Assembly: GCA_029204225.1 (NCBI GenBank)
Contig: CM055101.1
Span: 59,130,094-59,194,093 of the forward strand
Length of the DNA stretch: 64,000 nucleotides
Direction of reading: 5' to 3'
From: Diphasiastrum complanatum
Taxonomy: Eukaryota; Streptophyta; Lycopodiopsida; Lycopodiales; Lycopodiaceae
In this document: positions 1 through 11,164 of the stretch, one piece after another
How positions within the stretch are numbered: the first letter of the stretch is position 1
Layout of the letters: the number at the start of each line of letters is the position of its first letter
Translations under genes and position numbers: made by a program
The notes under the pieces: model-generated
What the model saw: only the letters and a program-made list of their open reading frames with translations
Database searches by the model: none
What the model was told of the DNA's origin: nothing

Positions 1-622
1 ATAAGTAGCTATATGCTACAAAGTGTGACTTTTGGCTTTTTTATAATCTAAAAGAGAAAGAATTCCCTCACTTAAAACAGCCATGGCTGCCTCTTAAGAA
101 GCTATGTCTACAACCATTCAGGTATGCTTTCTAGGTTTAAACAAAATCTTTGCATCCTTGATAAATATGGTAGTTTCAGTTCCATATTTTTATGGTATAT
201 TACTCCTCTACACAAGCTCTTGTTTTCTCTTATTTTCTTTTCTTTTATAACTTAAAAAAAAAAAACGACATAAGACTTGAAATAAGATTTGGTCACTAAA
301 AGTAATAGTAAGGACTCCAATAACACGATCTTAGATAGCATGAATATGCGTAAGAATCGTAGTTTCTACTAAAAAGGATTAGAATGGCAAGGATCTGCCC
401 TAATTCCTAGTATAAACATTGGCAGTCTCTTACTCATCATTAATCACATCTTTCCTTTACATTGTCCTAATACCGTGGATGTTATGTCATTCAGATATAA
501 CATTTATAGTAACACTTCACCTTACCCATGTTAGCGTTACTTTAGACTCTTGGTGAGATACAACTGGAATGCATGGATATGCTCAGGAGTATGGATAGCA
601 GTGCATGACATACCTTACCTTG
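1..622. other. Unassigned AT-rich left edge
   Basis: I see no gene or recognisable transposon domain here. There is an adenine run near 250-264 and generally high A+T. It may be the degraded flank of the repeat that follows, but nothing in it decides this. Confidence 0.4.
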
Positions 623-1026
623 TAAGGGTCACTTGGGTCAGTATAGCATGGACTTGTTCTGATACCAACACACGTGTTCACACCAGGTCTTTTGGCAAAG
701 TAAAACTTAGAACAATTTAAACTTTTCATACTCTTTTGATTAAAACGAACTGATACAGACCAATTGACCGTAAGTTGATCAATATGGCACTCGCCCTGAT
801 ACGGTGATATAACGGCTTGTTCAGTAAGGGTCACTTGGGTCAGTATAGCATGGACTTGTTCTGATACCAGCACACGTGTTTACACTAGGTCTTTTGGCTA
901 AGTAAATCTCATAACGATTTAAACTTTTCATACTCTTTTGATTAAAACGAACTGATTCGGACCAATTGACCGTAAGCTGATCAGTATGGCACTCGCCCTG
1001 ATACGGTGATATAATGGCTTGGCCTA
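623..1026. repeat. Two-copy tandem duplication, 202-bp period
   Basis: The segment beginning TAAGGGTCACTTGGGTCAG at 623 starts again at 825. The two copies align across their whole length with scattered substitutions. Each copy contains TTCTGATACCA, whose reverse complement TGGTATCAGAA resembles the initiator-Met primer-binding site of copia elements. The unit may therefore be an LTR/leader junction read on the minus strand. No retroelement coding sequence is attached on the expected side. Confidence 0.8.
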
Positions 1027-1733
1027 TCGCTAAAATATCGTGTGTATGGGAAGACTGGACTATGTTTTAAAATGTTATTCGAAGTTGTTAAGTAGTATAA
1101 CTTCTTTTGGACATGAATAACAACTGACGTTCAGCTATGACACATGTCTTCCTCACTGAACTAACTTGAGTGGTTTTGTTTTGTGGGATGGTGGTAGGTA
1201 TCAGCTGTGCATCTTGAAAGTGGTTATGCTTTATAGTGTTTTCTAGTACTATATTTTACTTTTCAGTTGTACTTTACCTTGTTAGATTATGAATAAAGGC
1301 TTTAAAGAGCTTCAGTCTTGCTTTGTCAAGAGGAACTAAGTGCGATCTTGTATCTCTCTCTAAATCCATAAAGCTAATCTAGTTCCATTCATGTTGCTAC
1401 ATATTTACTCGCATTGTCGCACAGTCTTGAGAATTATAAACATGTATCTATGCAACAGTCAAATTGTCGAGTCAAACTATCGATTGTGAAAGCATTAGGT
1501 AGTTCAGACGATTCTATACAAGAGCAATATCAAGTAGAGTAGCTAATTAGAGTAGCGGACATTCACACTGACATAAATTTGAGTGCAATAAGACAATGGA
1601 TTGATTCAAAAAGTAACAAGTACAAGTTAGCTAAAATAACGAGCACAAAGCAATTATGGTACTAACAACATAGTCAAAGCTAATTTTGGTTCTATGGCAA
1701 CATTGATTAGAATCCAAGTCTACATCTAGAGTA
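1027..1733. other. No gene seen
   Basis: No coding signal or repeat is recognised. The stretch lies directly before a copia gag remnant and may be its decayed upstream part. Confidence 0.35.
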
Positions 1734-2021
1734 TTGACTCTAACAAGACAACTCTTTAAAAATTTGCAAAAAAAAGAAGAGAGTACTCATGTTTTTGTTT
1801 TGAGGGTTAAGGCATTCAATGATGAGTTAGCATGTATTGATGAAAGCATTAAGGAAGTAGAACTTGTGCAAGTTGTTCTTAATGGCTTGTTGGATGATCA
1901 TGCTAATCTTGTTCAAAGTTTTGCTATTCAAAAGACTTTGCCAAGTATGGTAGACTTGCAAGAGATTTTGGTGAATGAAGAGTTTAGGCTTCAATCAAGA
2001 GGTGGATCTACATCTTTTTGA
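1734..2021 (+). pseudogene. Ty1/copia gag fragment (UBN2-like)
   Basis: A 95-codon frame carries the gag core typical of plant copia elements: an LFKNLQ start, a VLRVKAFNDELACID helix, then a VLNGLLDDHANLVQ segment. This matches the 'short region, then number of good ways to cut, then hydrophobic helix' layout of UBN2/retrotrans_gag domains. Both ends are missing and no zinc knuckle follows in frame. A second, different gag remnant follows within about 30 bp, so this is probably a fragment of one element abutting another. Seen: gag-like residues. Inferred: a dead fragment. Confidence 0.65.
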
Positions 2022-2039
2022 GAAAGAAGGTCCTTACCC

Positions 2040-3545
2040 TCAAAATGAGTGAAGGCATCAGTTAGTGATCATCTGAATGAGTTTAAACAGTTGCTAAATC
2101 AATCAACTGTCATAGGTTCTTCTATCTCAGAAGACTCTACAATGTCTCTTCTTGCTAGTCTTCCACTCTCCTATGACAATCTAGTGTTGCTTTTGAGCAA
2201 TACTCCTGCGCTATCACTCTAGAAGCTGACAACAAGTCTATTGCAGGAAGAAGTAAGGAGAAAGAGCTTATGTACAATGAGTAACAAGACAATGGCCTTG
2301 TACTCTAATAAGCAGCATTCCAAGAAGAAGAACTTCAAGGATAAGAAGACAAAGGCTGAGCAGACATGTTCAACACAACCACAACAACAACACAGTTGAC
2401 AACAACAATCTGCCAAGACCAAACTCTTTTGCAGATACTACAAGAGATCCAATCACGACATCAAAGACTGTTGAATCCTCAGGCACAATGAAGCGAAAAG
2501 AAAAGTGCAACAACACCAAGAATGATGCTCTGACTCTGTCAGAAATTTCCAAGAAGAAGAAAAGACGCTGATGGTACAAGTTCAACCAAGTGAAGATGCC
2601 TATGTCTGGTATCTTGATTTAGATGCTTCACAGCACATGACTCCATGTAAGAACCTATTCTCGAATCTCACAGCAACTGAATCAAAGTACATTTTCTTTG
2701 GAGACTCAAGCTCACACAAAGTCGAAGGCCAAGGCTCTATTCGACTACAATTCCCAGATGGTATCACTAGACAGTTAAACGACGTACTCTATCTACCCAA
2801 ATTAACAAAGAGCTTATCGTCTATAAGCAAGATCACTGATCAAAGCTATAGAGCTTTGTTTATTGCTAGTCAATGTACCATTATTGATAGGAATTCAAAA
2901 GAAATCCTCCATGCACACATAGAAAGAAATGTATATATCTTGAGTCATGATTATGCACTTTATGTGAGTAATTCTGATGCTCATGTATGGCATTAAAGAT
3001 TAGATAATTTAAACATGAGGTTTATCTTGTATATGCATCATAACAATATGGTCAAGGACATGAGAATTAATGTTGTCTCCAACAGAAGTCAGAATGTTTG
3101 TGAAATGTGCTTACTAGGAAAACAACCTAGAACAAGATTTCCAAAAGGAAAAGCCAAAAGAGCTAAGTCCATTTTTGAATTAATCCATATGATTTATGTG
3201 GTCCTATGAGCGTGCCCTCTTTGGGTCAGGCTTTAATTTCATCACTTTTATTGATGAACTCTCCAGATTCACCAGAATCATGTTCATCAAGAACAAGTCC
3301 GAGTCGTTCAACTATTTCAAAGAATTCAAACAGTTTGCTGAGACTCAAACTGGTCAGAAGATCAAGACCCTACGGTCTGATTCAGAAGGAGAGTATATGT
3401 CTGATGAGATAACGGACTACTTATCTTCATGTGGTGTGCACCATCAGTTCACTGCCAGCTACACCCACAAAAGAATGGCGTAGCTGAAAGAAAGAATCGA
3501 ACATTGTTGGAAGCTGCACGATCCATGATGTCCAATAACTATCAG
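2040..3545 (+). pseudogene. Degraded Ty1/copia gag-protease-integrase
   Basis: Read across frames, the stretch gives in order: a second gag domain (VSDHLNEFKQLLNQ, SLLASLPLSYDNLV) near 2055-2260; a damaged zinc knuckle (CRYYKRSNHDIKDC) near 2430; a protease region at 2571-2996, where the usual DSG(A/C) triad reads DASQHMT; a GAG-pre-integrase block (MCLLGKQPR); and an integrase core (FITFIDELSRFTRIMF, TLRSDSEGEYMS) ending near 3480-3530 with a frameshifted AERKNRTLLEAARSMM. Stops and frameshifts separate the pieces and no reverse transcriptase follows, so the copy is truncated at about 3545. The missing second cysteine of the knuckle and the altered protease triad show it is inactive. Confidence 0.85.
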
Positions 3546-3958
3546 ATCACAAGACAATTGCGCTGAATTTGGAGAACCTTTGGCATCCCGGAATGTTAAG
3601 AAAAAAAACTTTTGACAAAGTCTTCACATTTTTTGGCTATTGGAGAAACTGTGCGACAAACATTTTATTTCTGTAGAATGCTTTGGAGAGAGTGATTTAC
3701 TTAAGTGAAAAGGAAGGCAGTTAGGGTGAGTAGGAGTAAGATTAACTCCAACAAGTTTATTAGCATGGCGTTTGGTACTTGGAATGAAGCCAAGGCCAAA
3801 TTTTACATCACTTTTCAGGGAGTCATCCACAAGGTGCGGGTCACTGAGGCCCCCTTGCTACTATAGGTATCATTTATGGGCCTCGACCAATCCCATCTCA
3901 TAAACATGCCAAGGCAGTTATATAGCCATTTGTTGATACCACCATCAATCAATACCAA
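3546..3958. other. Unassigned sequence with a short open segment
   Basis: After the copia break there is a short open segment near 3760-3860 (starting MAFGTWNEAKAKFY) that I do not recognise. It precedes another unknown frame and may belong to the same decayed element. Confidence 0.3.
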
Positions 3959-4282
3959 ATGAATGATGGTTATTTGTTAGAAGCCATCCGAGATCCCACC
4001 CTTAATGCCACCGCACAACTTCTGAATAGCTTCCTGATGGTTGGGAACTTCATGAAGGAAAGGATCTCTTCACAAATCCTCCATCGCTTGGTAGAATCTA
4101 ACTACGAGCTAGATAAGGGGACCGTACAATCTTATGATTGGTTCAAGACGATTTTTGGAAAGCTAAAGAGAGCTATAAAGAGTAATACCAAACATCAGTT
4201 CGCAGTTGGTTCTCTTCTGTCCTCCTTGGCTGCCTCATACTTAGTCAATAAGGTCCATAAATTTCATGCTGATTCCTGCTAG
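3959..4282 (+). pseudogene. Unrecognised 107-codon open frame, probably transposon-derived
   Basis: The predicted protein is mostly helical: MNDGYLLEAIRDPTLN, then a leucine-rich middle, a lysine-rich segment (FGKLKRAIKSNTKHQ) and an alanine/leucine-rich end. I recognise no domain. Downstream sequence to about 4700 could continue as a serine/proline-rich segment after the stop, interrupted by further stops. Its position between a copia wreck and a gypsy element suggests it is part of a mobile element. No function is assigned. Confidence 0.3.
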
Positions 4283-5735
4283 CCACCTATGAAGTAGCAC
4301 TAGCAGAGTCTTCCCGCCAAGCATCCTCATCAAAGAGTCGTCGTAGAGTATGCAGGGAGATTGTTGCACCCCCCTTGCCTTGCGTGTCTCGACGTCGCAC
4401 TCAGCCACCATCGTCAGATGTGCCCATACCCCTTGATGCTAATCGCTCTGCACTTTCTGTCCCCTTAGCTTTTGCAACAACACTTGCCTCTGTTTCCACA
4501 CAAGGGCAACCTGTGACAATTTGATCTACCATTCCAATCACAGTTACCCAAGCCACCTCACCCCTACAAACTTCAGCTATGTCACTGTCAACCCAACGGT
4601 TTATGGATATGATTGATGTTTCTGACCCCTTACAGACATATGAACGTTTTGTGATGCCATTGAGCCCTGGACCATTTAATCCCAACTTCTCCAGAATAGG
4701 ATTCTGTGGAGCCTCATGATTTCACATTATCCAAAGTTATTGTTCTATATTGTAAAAAATTTCAATTTTTATACATGAAAATGTGCTATAGTGCCTAAAT
4801 TCATGTAAAGGCCTATTTGCATCTTGTAAATTCATTTTTAGGTTAGAACTCGCAACGTTTTGTGTGATGTTCTATAGAGACGCATTAGCGGATCTCAACT
4901 GACATCTTAACGGTTGGTAAACGACATTCAGGCTAGTGATTGTTCCTATAAGGTCGACACTCCGTGCCATTGTACACACGCACATATTTGAGTATCAATA
5001 GAGAGAAGAGAGCCAATTTCTATAAGCTTGAGCATTCTTTCCCTCTGTCAACTCTTACAACATTACTTCTTATCAATTGAGCGAATACACTTTGAACGAT
5101 TTGTAACTGTTTGTGATACTTCTCTGTCTGCGTCACACATACTTTTTATTTTTTATTGAATTTCAGCTACTCTAACTTGGATTTTCAGGCGTCAGCAGAG
5201 AGCGACAATTCTAACTAATGTGTGCAAGGAATTAGCCAAAGTTCATTAGCATAATCGTAAGCAGAACTTCTTTCAATTCTGAATGAGCTATGAGTTCAGA
5301 TAATGAACTTGTTTGATGCTCTGTTCTCTTTGCTTCATGTGATAAGAACTAATTCTCTGTGTTTGATTAAGTGGAATCATTAGCCAATTTGATTCTGTTG
5401 GATGAATCTATTTGCTAGTTGTTGTCTGATCTGATTGCATACTGTTATCCTAAGAGCTTGGAAGATTAAGTAACCTTTATAATCTCAGACCTTGACCAAA
5501 TCATTTCACCATTGGCATTTCTGGATGCCAATTTGCCCAAATATCTTTGGATAACCAGATATGTCGTTGTAGTATTCATTGTGAATATTACACATCACAT
5601 TCCATTCACCTTCTTACATACACTTATCATACAAAAGAAGGGATTATTCTCTCTCTTGGAGAACGGTCAAACCTTTTATACTACTTAATTCATTGATTTT
5701 GTGAAAATCTATAATGACTAGGCCACCACAGAATT
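4283..5735 (+). other. Probable 5' LTR and upstream region of the gypsy element
   Basis: The gypsy primer-binding site begins at 5736, so its 5' LTR should end just upstream. A plausible LTR end is the CCACA at 5726-5730, five bases before that site. No second LTR copy is present in the window, so the left boundary cannot be set. Candidate starts lie near 4705 onward. No other gene is seen in this stretch. Confidence 0.4.
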
Positions 5736-5753
5736 TGGTGTCGTTGTCGAGGA
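5736..5753 (+). promoter_or_regulatory. Retrotransposon primer-binding site, tRNA-Asp type
   Basis: TGGTGTCGTTGTCGAGGA matches the tRNA-Asp-complementary primer site of plant Tat/Athila gypsy elements at 14 of 18 positions. All four differences are C-to-T or G-to-A, as expected from decay of methylated cytosines. The gag frame starts about 65 bp downstream, the normal order. Confidence 0.75.
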
Positions 5754-5818
5754 GATGAATTTCATCTTTTGTAATATTTTTAAGTGTATTAAGTCTACGA
5801 ATCTTTCTTATGTAATGC

Positions 5819-7474
5819 ATGCCAAGAACACACTCTCAAGCAACTATTGAACATAAATGTTTAGAGCATGCACAACGATTAGAAGCATATACGAAATCTA
5901 GAGATTTGTATCTACAGAATTTGCGAAATTTGCCAGTTAGAGCAAGATTAACACCTGAAGTGTTTAACGATCTTCTAAACGCTGCTACAACATTTGTAGA
6001 TTCATTTGAGAAAAGGTCCGTTAAGATACCAAGTTTCACAGACTCATCAGAATCAGGTTCATCTGATTCTACTTTCGAACCAAGTTCAGAATCAAAATCT
6101 TCTTCATCAAAACCATTGTCTGAGTGTAGTCTAGATCTTGATCCTCCTAGTCTTCCAAGTCCTTCTAGTTCACCACCTGATAATATGGTGAACTCAGTGT
6201 CACCCACATCTACCAAAATCAGATACAATTTCTTTAAGGGATCATTGTCTGAAGATGCGGACAGTTATTTCTCCCAGTTTGAATCTATTACTATAGAAAA
6301 TAAAGAACATACAGGCGAGGACAAAGTTAGAATTTTGTCAGGTCTTCTATGAAGGCAGACTAGGATTTGGTACAATCAATTAATACTGAAAACGGTTAAT
6401 ACTTGGAACGCTTTAAAAGCAGTTTTTCTTGAACAGTTTAGGGAGATAGGATACTCCACTAGATTGTTGGCATGACTTAATTCTGTTGAGAAAAAGCTGA
6501 AGGAATCGCTTAGAAAGTATACTCGTAGAGTCAAGAATTTAATAGGAAATTAGGAGCCCAGTATCCGGTCCCTATGCAAAACGAATGGTTCTTGGGTGGC
6601 TTGCCTAAGAAAATGGGTCGTTATTGTTGACAGGGATTGATGACCTCTTTGGAAGATGTCATTGCCTCTACCGAAAATTACGAAACTTCTTGAATTTCTT
6701 GTAGACGGAGGAATGAGGGAAAAAGTAGCAAAAAGCATAAATCGAAACGTATAGACGAATTTGAATCATCTACTGAGTCTAAATCGGAATCTGATTCAAC
6801 AGGTGAAGAAGAGTTTTTAGAGTATTCATCTTATTCTTCTTCATCAAAAGAAGAATCTTCTTATAGGAAATCCAAGAGTAGGAATTCAGATAGAAAGAAA
6901 AGAATGGAGAAATCTGAAAAGATGGATCCATTAAGGAAGAATTTTGAGATATTAGCAAAAGAAATGAGTGATTTAAAAGTCCAGATGTTTGACGTTAAAG
7001 CCAAACGGAAAAAAGCGAAGCTTAACGCCAATGTTTGGTGTACCGCTTGTGGGAAGGAAGTTCATACTAACCAAAAGAACATTATACCAAAACCACGTTT
7101 TGGTCAACAGTACACTATTTTGTGTAGAGGAGGGACAAGAGATTTTACCTAGAATAAGGGGTTCGTGCTTCAATTGCGGAGCCACGAGTCACTATTCATT
7201 TGATTGCCCTGAACCCAGGAGGTCAGTAGGATATGTGCTGCTCTGTGCTAACTATAAAGGCGAAGGGAATGTCACTGCTGAATGTCCTCAGCCACAACAG
7301 CCATGGTCTAACCCGAGGTTTGTAAACTCGCCTAGAGAAGATGAGCCTCATCCATCTAAAACTAACACTGACATGGTAGTTCAAATGATAGAAGTAGGGT
7401 CTGAATCACAAGATCAAGACCATCAATGGCATGATTGTTATGTAGGGATTGTTGACCGAAGGAATGGTAGGTAA
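5819..7474 (+). pseudogene. Ty3/gypsy gag, interrupted
   Basis: The gag begins MPRTHSQATIEHKCLEHAQR and is open to 6352: a helical N-terminus, a long serine/aspartate-rich linker, then the start of a retrotransposon gag core (YFSQFESITIENKEH). The core continues in other frames to about 6550 (WYNQLILKTVNTWNALK). A charged serine/glutamate and lysine stretch follows at about 6770-7020. A good zinc knuckle, CFNCGATSHYSFDC, lies at about 7170-7210. A second knuckle (CANYKGEGNVTAEC) has lost a cysteine and the histidine. Stops at 6353 and elsewhere show the gene is dead. Confidence 0.8.
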
Positions 7475-8460
7475 GACAGATTATGTAGTAATAGAAATTA
7501 ATAAAGGTAAAATTTTGAATTTATATAAATACCATTCAGACCAGGAACGTGAAGAGTATATATTCCTTATTTAGAAATATCAAAACGTATTTGCTTGGTC
7601 GATGGACGATTTAATAGAAATACCAGTTAAATGAGAAGAACATAGAATAGATCTTATTCATGGAACAACACCTGGTAAACAAAGACAATATAGATTAAAT
7701 CCGAAGTATTTCTCGTTAGTTAAAGACGAATTAGATAGATGTCTTAGAGTGGGTATAATATATCCTGTTCTAAGTAGTGAGTGGGTGTGACCAATAGTTA
7801 TACTACCTAAGAAGAAGACGGACAAGATTAGAGTTTGCCAAGGTTTTAGAAAACTAAATGCTGCTACAACAAAGGGTTATCATCCTCTGCCTTATACAGA
7901 TACTATTCTTGACCAGGTAGCTGGTCATGAACGTTATAGTCTTTTAGATGGGTTCTCAGGTTATAATCAAGTTTTTATTAAGGAGGAAGATAGATCCAAG
8001 ACCACTTTTACCACTGATTGGGAGACGTACGCGTATACGCGAATGCCCTTTGGTCTTTGTAATGCACCTGCCACATTCCAATGTATGATGACAAACATTT
8101 TTCAAAATATTTTACGGAAGTTTTTAGAAATTTTCATGGACGACTTCAGTGTCTATTCATCAAGTAAAGATCACTTAGACACATTAGAGAAGACATTGAG
8201 AAGATGTCAAGAGACATCTCTTAAATTGCATCCAGCCAAGTGTTATTTTGGGATGAGAGAAGACATTCTGTTAGGACATAGACGACATTCAAGCCGACAT
8301 CGAAAAAGTAAAAATGACTTTAGAGTTATTAGAACCAACCAATATACGAGAGCTTAGAGGATTTCTAGGACACGTAGGATATTATCGTAGAATAATTAAG
8401 GATTATGCCGCTCTTGAAGGTGGCAAAAGCATCTGATTTCCTCTTTAGAAATTAGATTCA
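7475..8460 (+). pseudogene. Ty3/gypsy reverse transcriptase, interrupted
   Basis: The frame resumes with FAWSMDDLIEI, then NPKYFSLVKDELDRC, VGIIYPVLSSEWV, ILPKKKTDKIRVC, SLLDGFSGYNQVFI, TTFTTDWETYAYTRMPFGLC and the catalytic FMDDF near 8137-8151. It continues past LHPAKCYFG into the connection segment (RELRGFLGHVGYYRR) and fades near 8400. These are the ordered RT motifs of plant gypsy elements; FMDDF is usual for the Tat/Athila group. In-frame stops at about 7631 and 7787 inactivate it. No RNase H or integrase follows, and no retroviral protease (DTG) is seen between gag and RT. Confidence 0.9.
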
Positions 8461-8558
8461 AGTTTTCTGAGACTTATCATCCATGAAAGTGATGAAATAA
8501 TATGCCCCTCCTATGGACATCGTCCTCATAGGCCCACATAGATTTGTGTGGATCAAAT

Positions 8559-8728
8559 TGTTAGCTGATGCCATGCCCCTAACGTGTCGATGCAGTATCT
8601 CATCACCCAAAAAGGGTTTCCAACAGAGATGAAGTTGAGAGCCGAGTCTGAGAGCACGTGAATCATTAGTGCTAGGCTAAATGAATATTCTGTGAGCCCC
8701 ATGGTAATTTCTGAAAGATGGAAAGCCA
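8559..8728 (+). repeat. 5' LTR of the TRIM-like element
   Basis: A 170-bp terminal repeat starting TG and ending CA. It lies just downstream of the gypsy RT remnant, so the small element may have inserted into gypsy sequence. Confidence 0.7.
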
Positions 8729-9560
8729 TATGGGAGCTAGTAATTTAGACTCTCTCAACTTGAGTTATGTTTTTAACAAAGAGGCCTCCTATTATCTAGT
8801 AAGAGGTGGAACTCAAATCCTTAGAGATTGGGGTTCACTTAGTTGCAAGAGGTGGACTCCAAAATAAGATACAATTGAGTTCTACAACTCGTGGGTATAG
8901 ATAGAGGAAACAAATTGACTCTGATGTACATCCTCCGTTTTTTGTCATTTTCGAGTTTTCTGATTTTTTTTTTTGAGTTTTTTTTCACGTGTTTCAAGTT
9001 TTTCGAGTTTTTCGGATTTTAAATTCATCAATTTTTCCGATATTTTTTTCGACTTTCTCAGACTTTCGAGTATCCTACTATAGTTTCGATCCCAATCTGA
9101 GCTTGATCTGTGATTCATCATTGCATCGGTTAGATCCTTCATTGGCAAGACTTACAAGGAAATTGTCCGAGAAATCTAGAGAAAAGATTCAAAGGCAATT
9201 TTCAGAGGACAATACATTCAGATGATCGAGAACTGCTATACATACAAGCTTATACCAGTGGTTAGGCCTTATCTGGGACCCATTCCATTGGGCATAAGAA
9301 TGAGATTCATCACATTCAAAGTCATCAGAAAGGAGATAAGCTACGAGAAGTCTCTTGACAAAAAGAAAGCTGAAAAGAACAAGTAGGAGACTCTCGATTA
9401 TGCAAGGCTACATGCTTCGACTTAAAGTTTTGTCAAGACACATGATGATATCAACAAATAAATTCTTGGTTTTACGCAGGCAAATGCTAATCCATGCCTT
9501 TCCAAGAATCAAGCGTCAAAGCATTGTAGTGGGACTTGCAACACTACAGGGGGAGGATAA

Positions 9561-9730
9561 TGTTAGCTGATGCCATGCCCCTGACATGTCGAGGCAGTGT
9601 CTCATCACCCAAAAAGGGTTTCTAGCAGAGATGAACTTGAGAGCCGAGTCTGAGAGCACGAGAATCATTAGTGCTAGGCTAAATGAATATTCTATGAGCC
9701 TCATGGTAATTCCCAAAAGATGGAAAGCCA
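9561..9730 (+). repeat. 3' LTR of the TRIM-like element
   Basis: The same length as its partner, with the polypurine tract directly upstream. Most differences from the 5' copy are transitions. Confidence 0.7.
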
Positions 9731-9884
9731 TTTCATAGCATGTGTTATGTATTGAAATGTTGTTGCTTTGTTAATTGAAGATTCTACTACTTGCATTTCC
9801 TTCCATGCTCCGTCTTCATGCATATAGTTTGGGTACTGATGTATGAATGTGTTTTTTGTTGATTTCTCTTTAAGGATTGGTTTG

Positions 9885-10140
9885 GAATTAGTATCAGGTA
9901 GATGTGTAGGGCTTGGAGGCTGATCCATCATTCAACTCAGTTCAGATGCTTCCTAGTTATCGGCTCCCTGAGGAGTTATTCTTACAACCGTTGAGTGACA
10001 GTTGTTCCCATTTGTGTTAGCATCAGGTAGATGTGCAGGACTTGGAGATTGATCTACCATTCCACTGTTTTTTGATGTCTCATGGTTTCTACTCCCTGAG
10101 GAGTCCTCCTTACAATTGTTGAGTGACAGTTGTAGGAAGC
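9885..10140. repeat. Diverged two-copy tandem repeat, about 129-bp period
   Basis: ATCAGGTAGATGTG...CTTGGAG at about 9893 recurs at about 10022. Both copies continue through CTCCCTGAGGAGT and end GTTGAGTGACAGTTGT. CTCCCTGAGGAG is itself nearly palindromic. No coding content is seen. Confidence 0.75.
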
Positions 10141-10479
10141 ACTTTGTAGAACCTGTGACTCCAGTTTAGAGGTTGTGTTGATTCTGTGATTTCGGTAGGA
10201 TTAGCTTACCTATTCTTGCTTAGTTTAGTTTAGCAATAATCTGCAGACTGTTAACAATCAAGAATCAATTTGAAACAAAACTGTAGAAAGTAGGAAATCG
10301 AGTCCTAATAGATCATTGTCCAAGATGAGCTACCATTGTCAAATAAGGATCTGAATCAGGTTGTCGTTGTGCCTCTGACAATTGGGTACAACATCACTAT
10401 ACTACCATTATACTAACAGAGATAGCCGCTAGAAGCCATAGTAGATCCGTTACCAAGCAGAACTGTTGTTTAGCAGGAT
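10141..10479. other. No gene seen
   Basis: There is no recognisable gene or repeat in this stretch between the tandem repeat and an antisense copia remnant. Confidence 0.35.
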
Positions 10480-10740
10480 CTATGTTAGAAGAATTGCAGC
10501 ACACAAGGAGGGAGTCGCTGCTAATAGAGGAAGAATAGGCGCTAGTAGATCAGTAGAGCCAGTAGATTCATCTGCAAACACAAATCCACCACGCTTGAAC
10601 TTCTCTCGATGTTGCTTCCCATACACAAATGACTCGCACATCATCTTCAAGTAGTCTTCCATCATAGGTAATCCATTCACCATTTCCAATTTTCTCATCA
10701 AACTAAGGCTTTCCAGGTGGGTAATGATGTGGTCCTTCAC
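10480..10740 (-). pseudogene. Antisense Ty1/copia GAG-pre-integrase fragment
   Basis: On the minus strand an 86-codon frame contains HLESLSLMRKLEMVNGLP followed by a CESFVYGKQHREKF box. This is the end of the GAG-pre-integrase domain of plant copia polyproteins ('MV.GLP...C..C..GK..R..F'), but the first cysteine positions have changed. The frame then runs out into unrelated residues, and no integrase core follows at lower coordinates. It is a short dead fragment. Confidence 0.75.
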
Positions 10741-11164
10741 CGATAAGTTGATGAAGGTTTAGGTTTTTGTTCTTGTTCTTTAGAGACTTCTTCAAGTACC
10801 CACACATACCCTTGAAGAAAGGTCAGATGTGAAAAGATACCATTTAGAAATAGTTGATCATCATGTTTTCTAAGTTATTAGGTCCTCAAATTCTACTTCT
10901 AGAACTTACATATTTTCACCAAACTGTTAGCATGAATTTACATTTTCATAAAGAACTTTTTTGGCTTGTACTAGTACACGCACATGCACTCAATCCATTA
11001 ATGATTTCATACAATATTCAATATCATTTTGAATGGTCATGATTGTTTTATTTTGATGAACATTTTACATATTTAATCATAAGAAAAATTTCATTTCATA
11101 CAAATCTATGGAAAATGGAAGATGAGATCGCTTATTTCTTGGGCATTAAGGCAATATACTTTGT
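10741..11164. other. No gene seen
   Basis: AT-rich sequence with no recognised domain, between the antisense copia remnant and the 72-bp array. Confidence 0.35.

Larger units (their letters stand above)
8559..9730 (+). mobile_element. TRIM-like miniature LTR retrotransposon
   Basis: Two 170-bp direct repeats, 8559-8728 and 9561-9730, both start TGTTAGCTGATGCC and end GGAAAGCCA, with about 13 differences by eye (about 92% identity). The right copy is preceded by a polypurine tract (CAGGGGGAGGATAA) at the position expected before a 3' LTR. The left copy is followed at once by TATGGGAGCT, a weak match to the Met-tRNA primer site. Total length is 1172 bp with no gag or pol, as in terminal-repeat retrotransposons in miniature. 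I see no matching target duplication (CAAAT on the left, TTTCA on the right). Confidence 0.75.

Noticed and set aside
8945-9225. Short frames on both strands inside the TRIM-like element
   Set aside because: T-rich/A-rich sequence; no domain and no start context.
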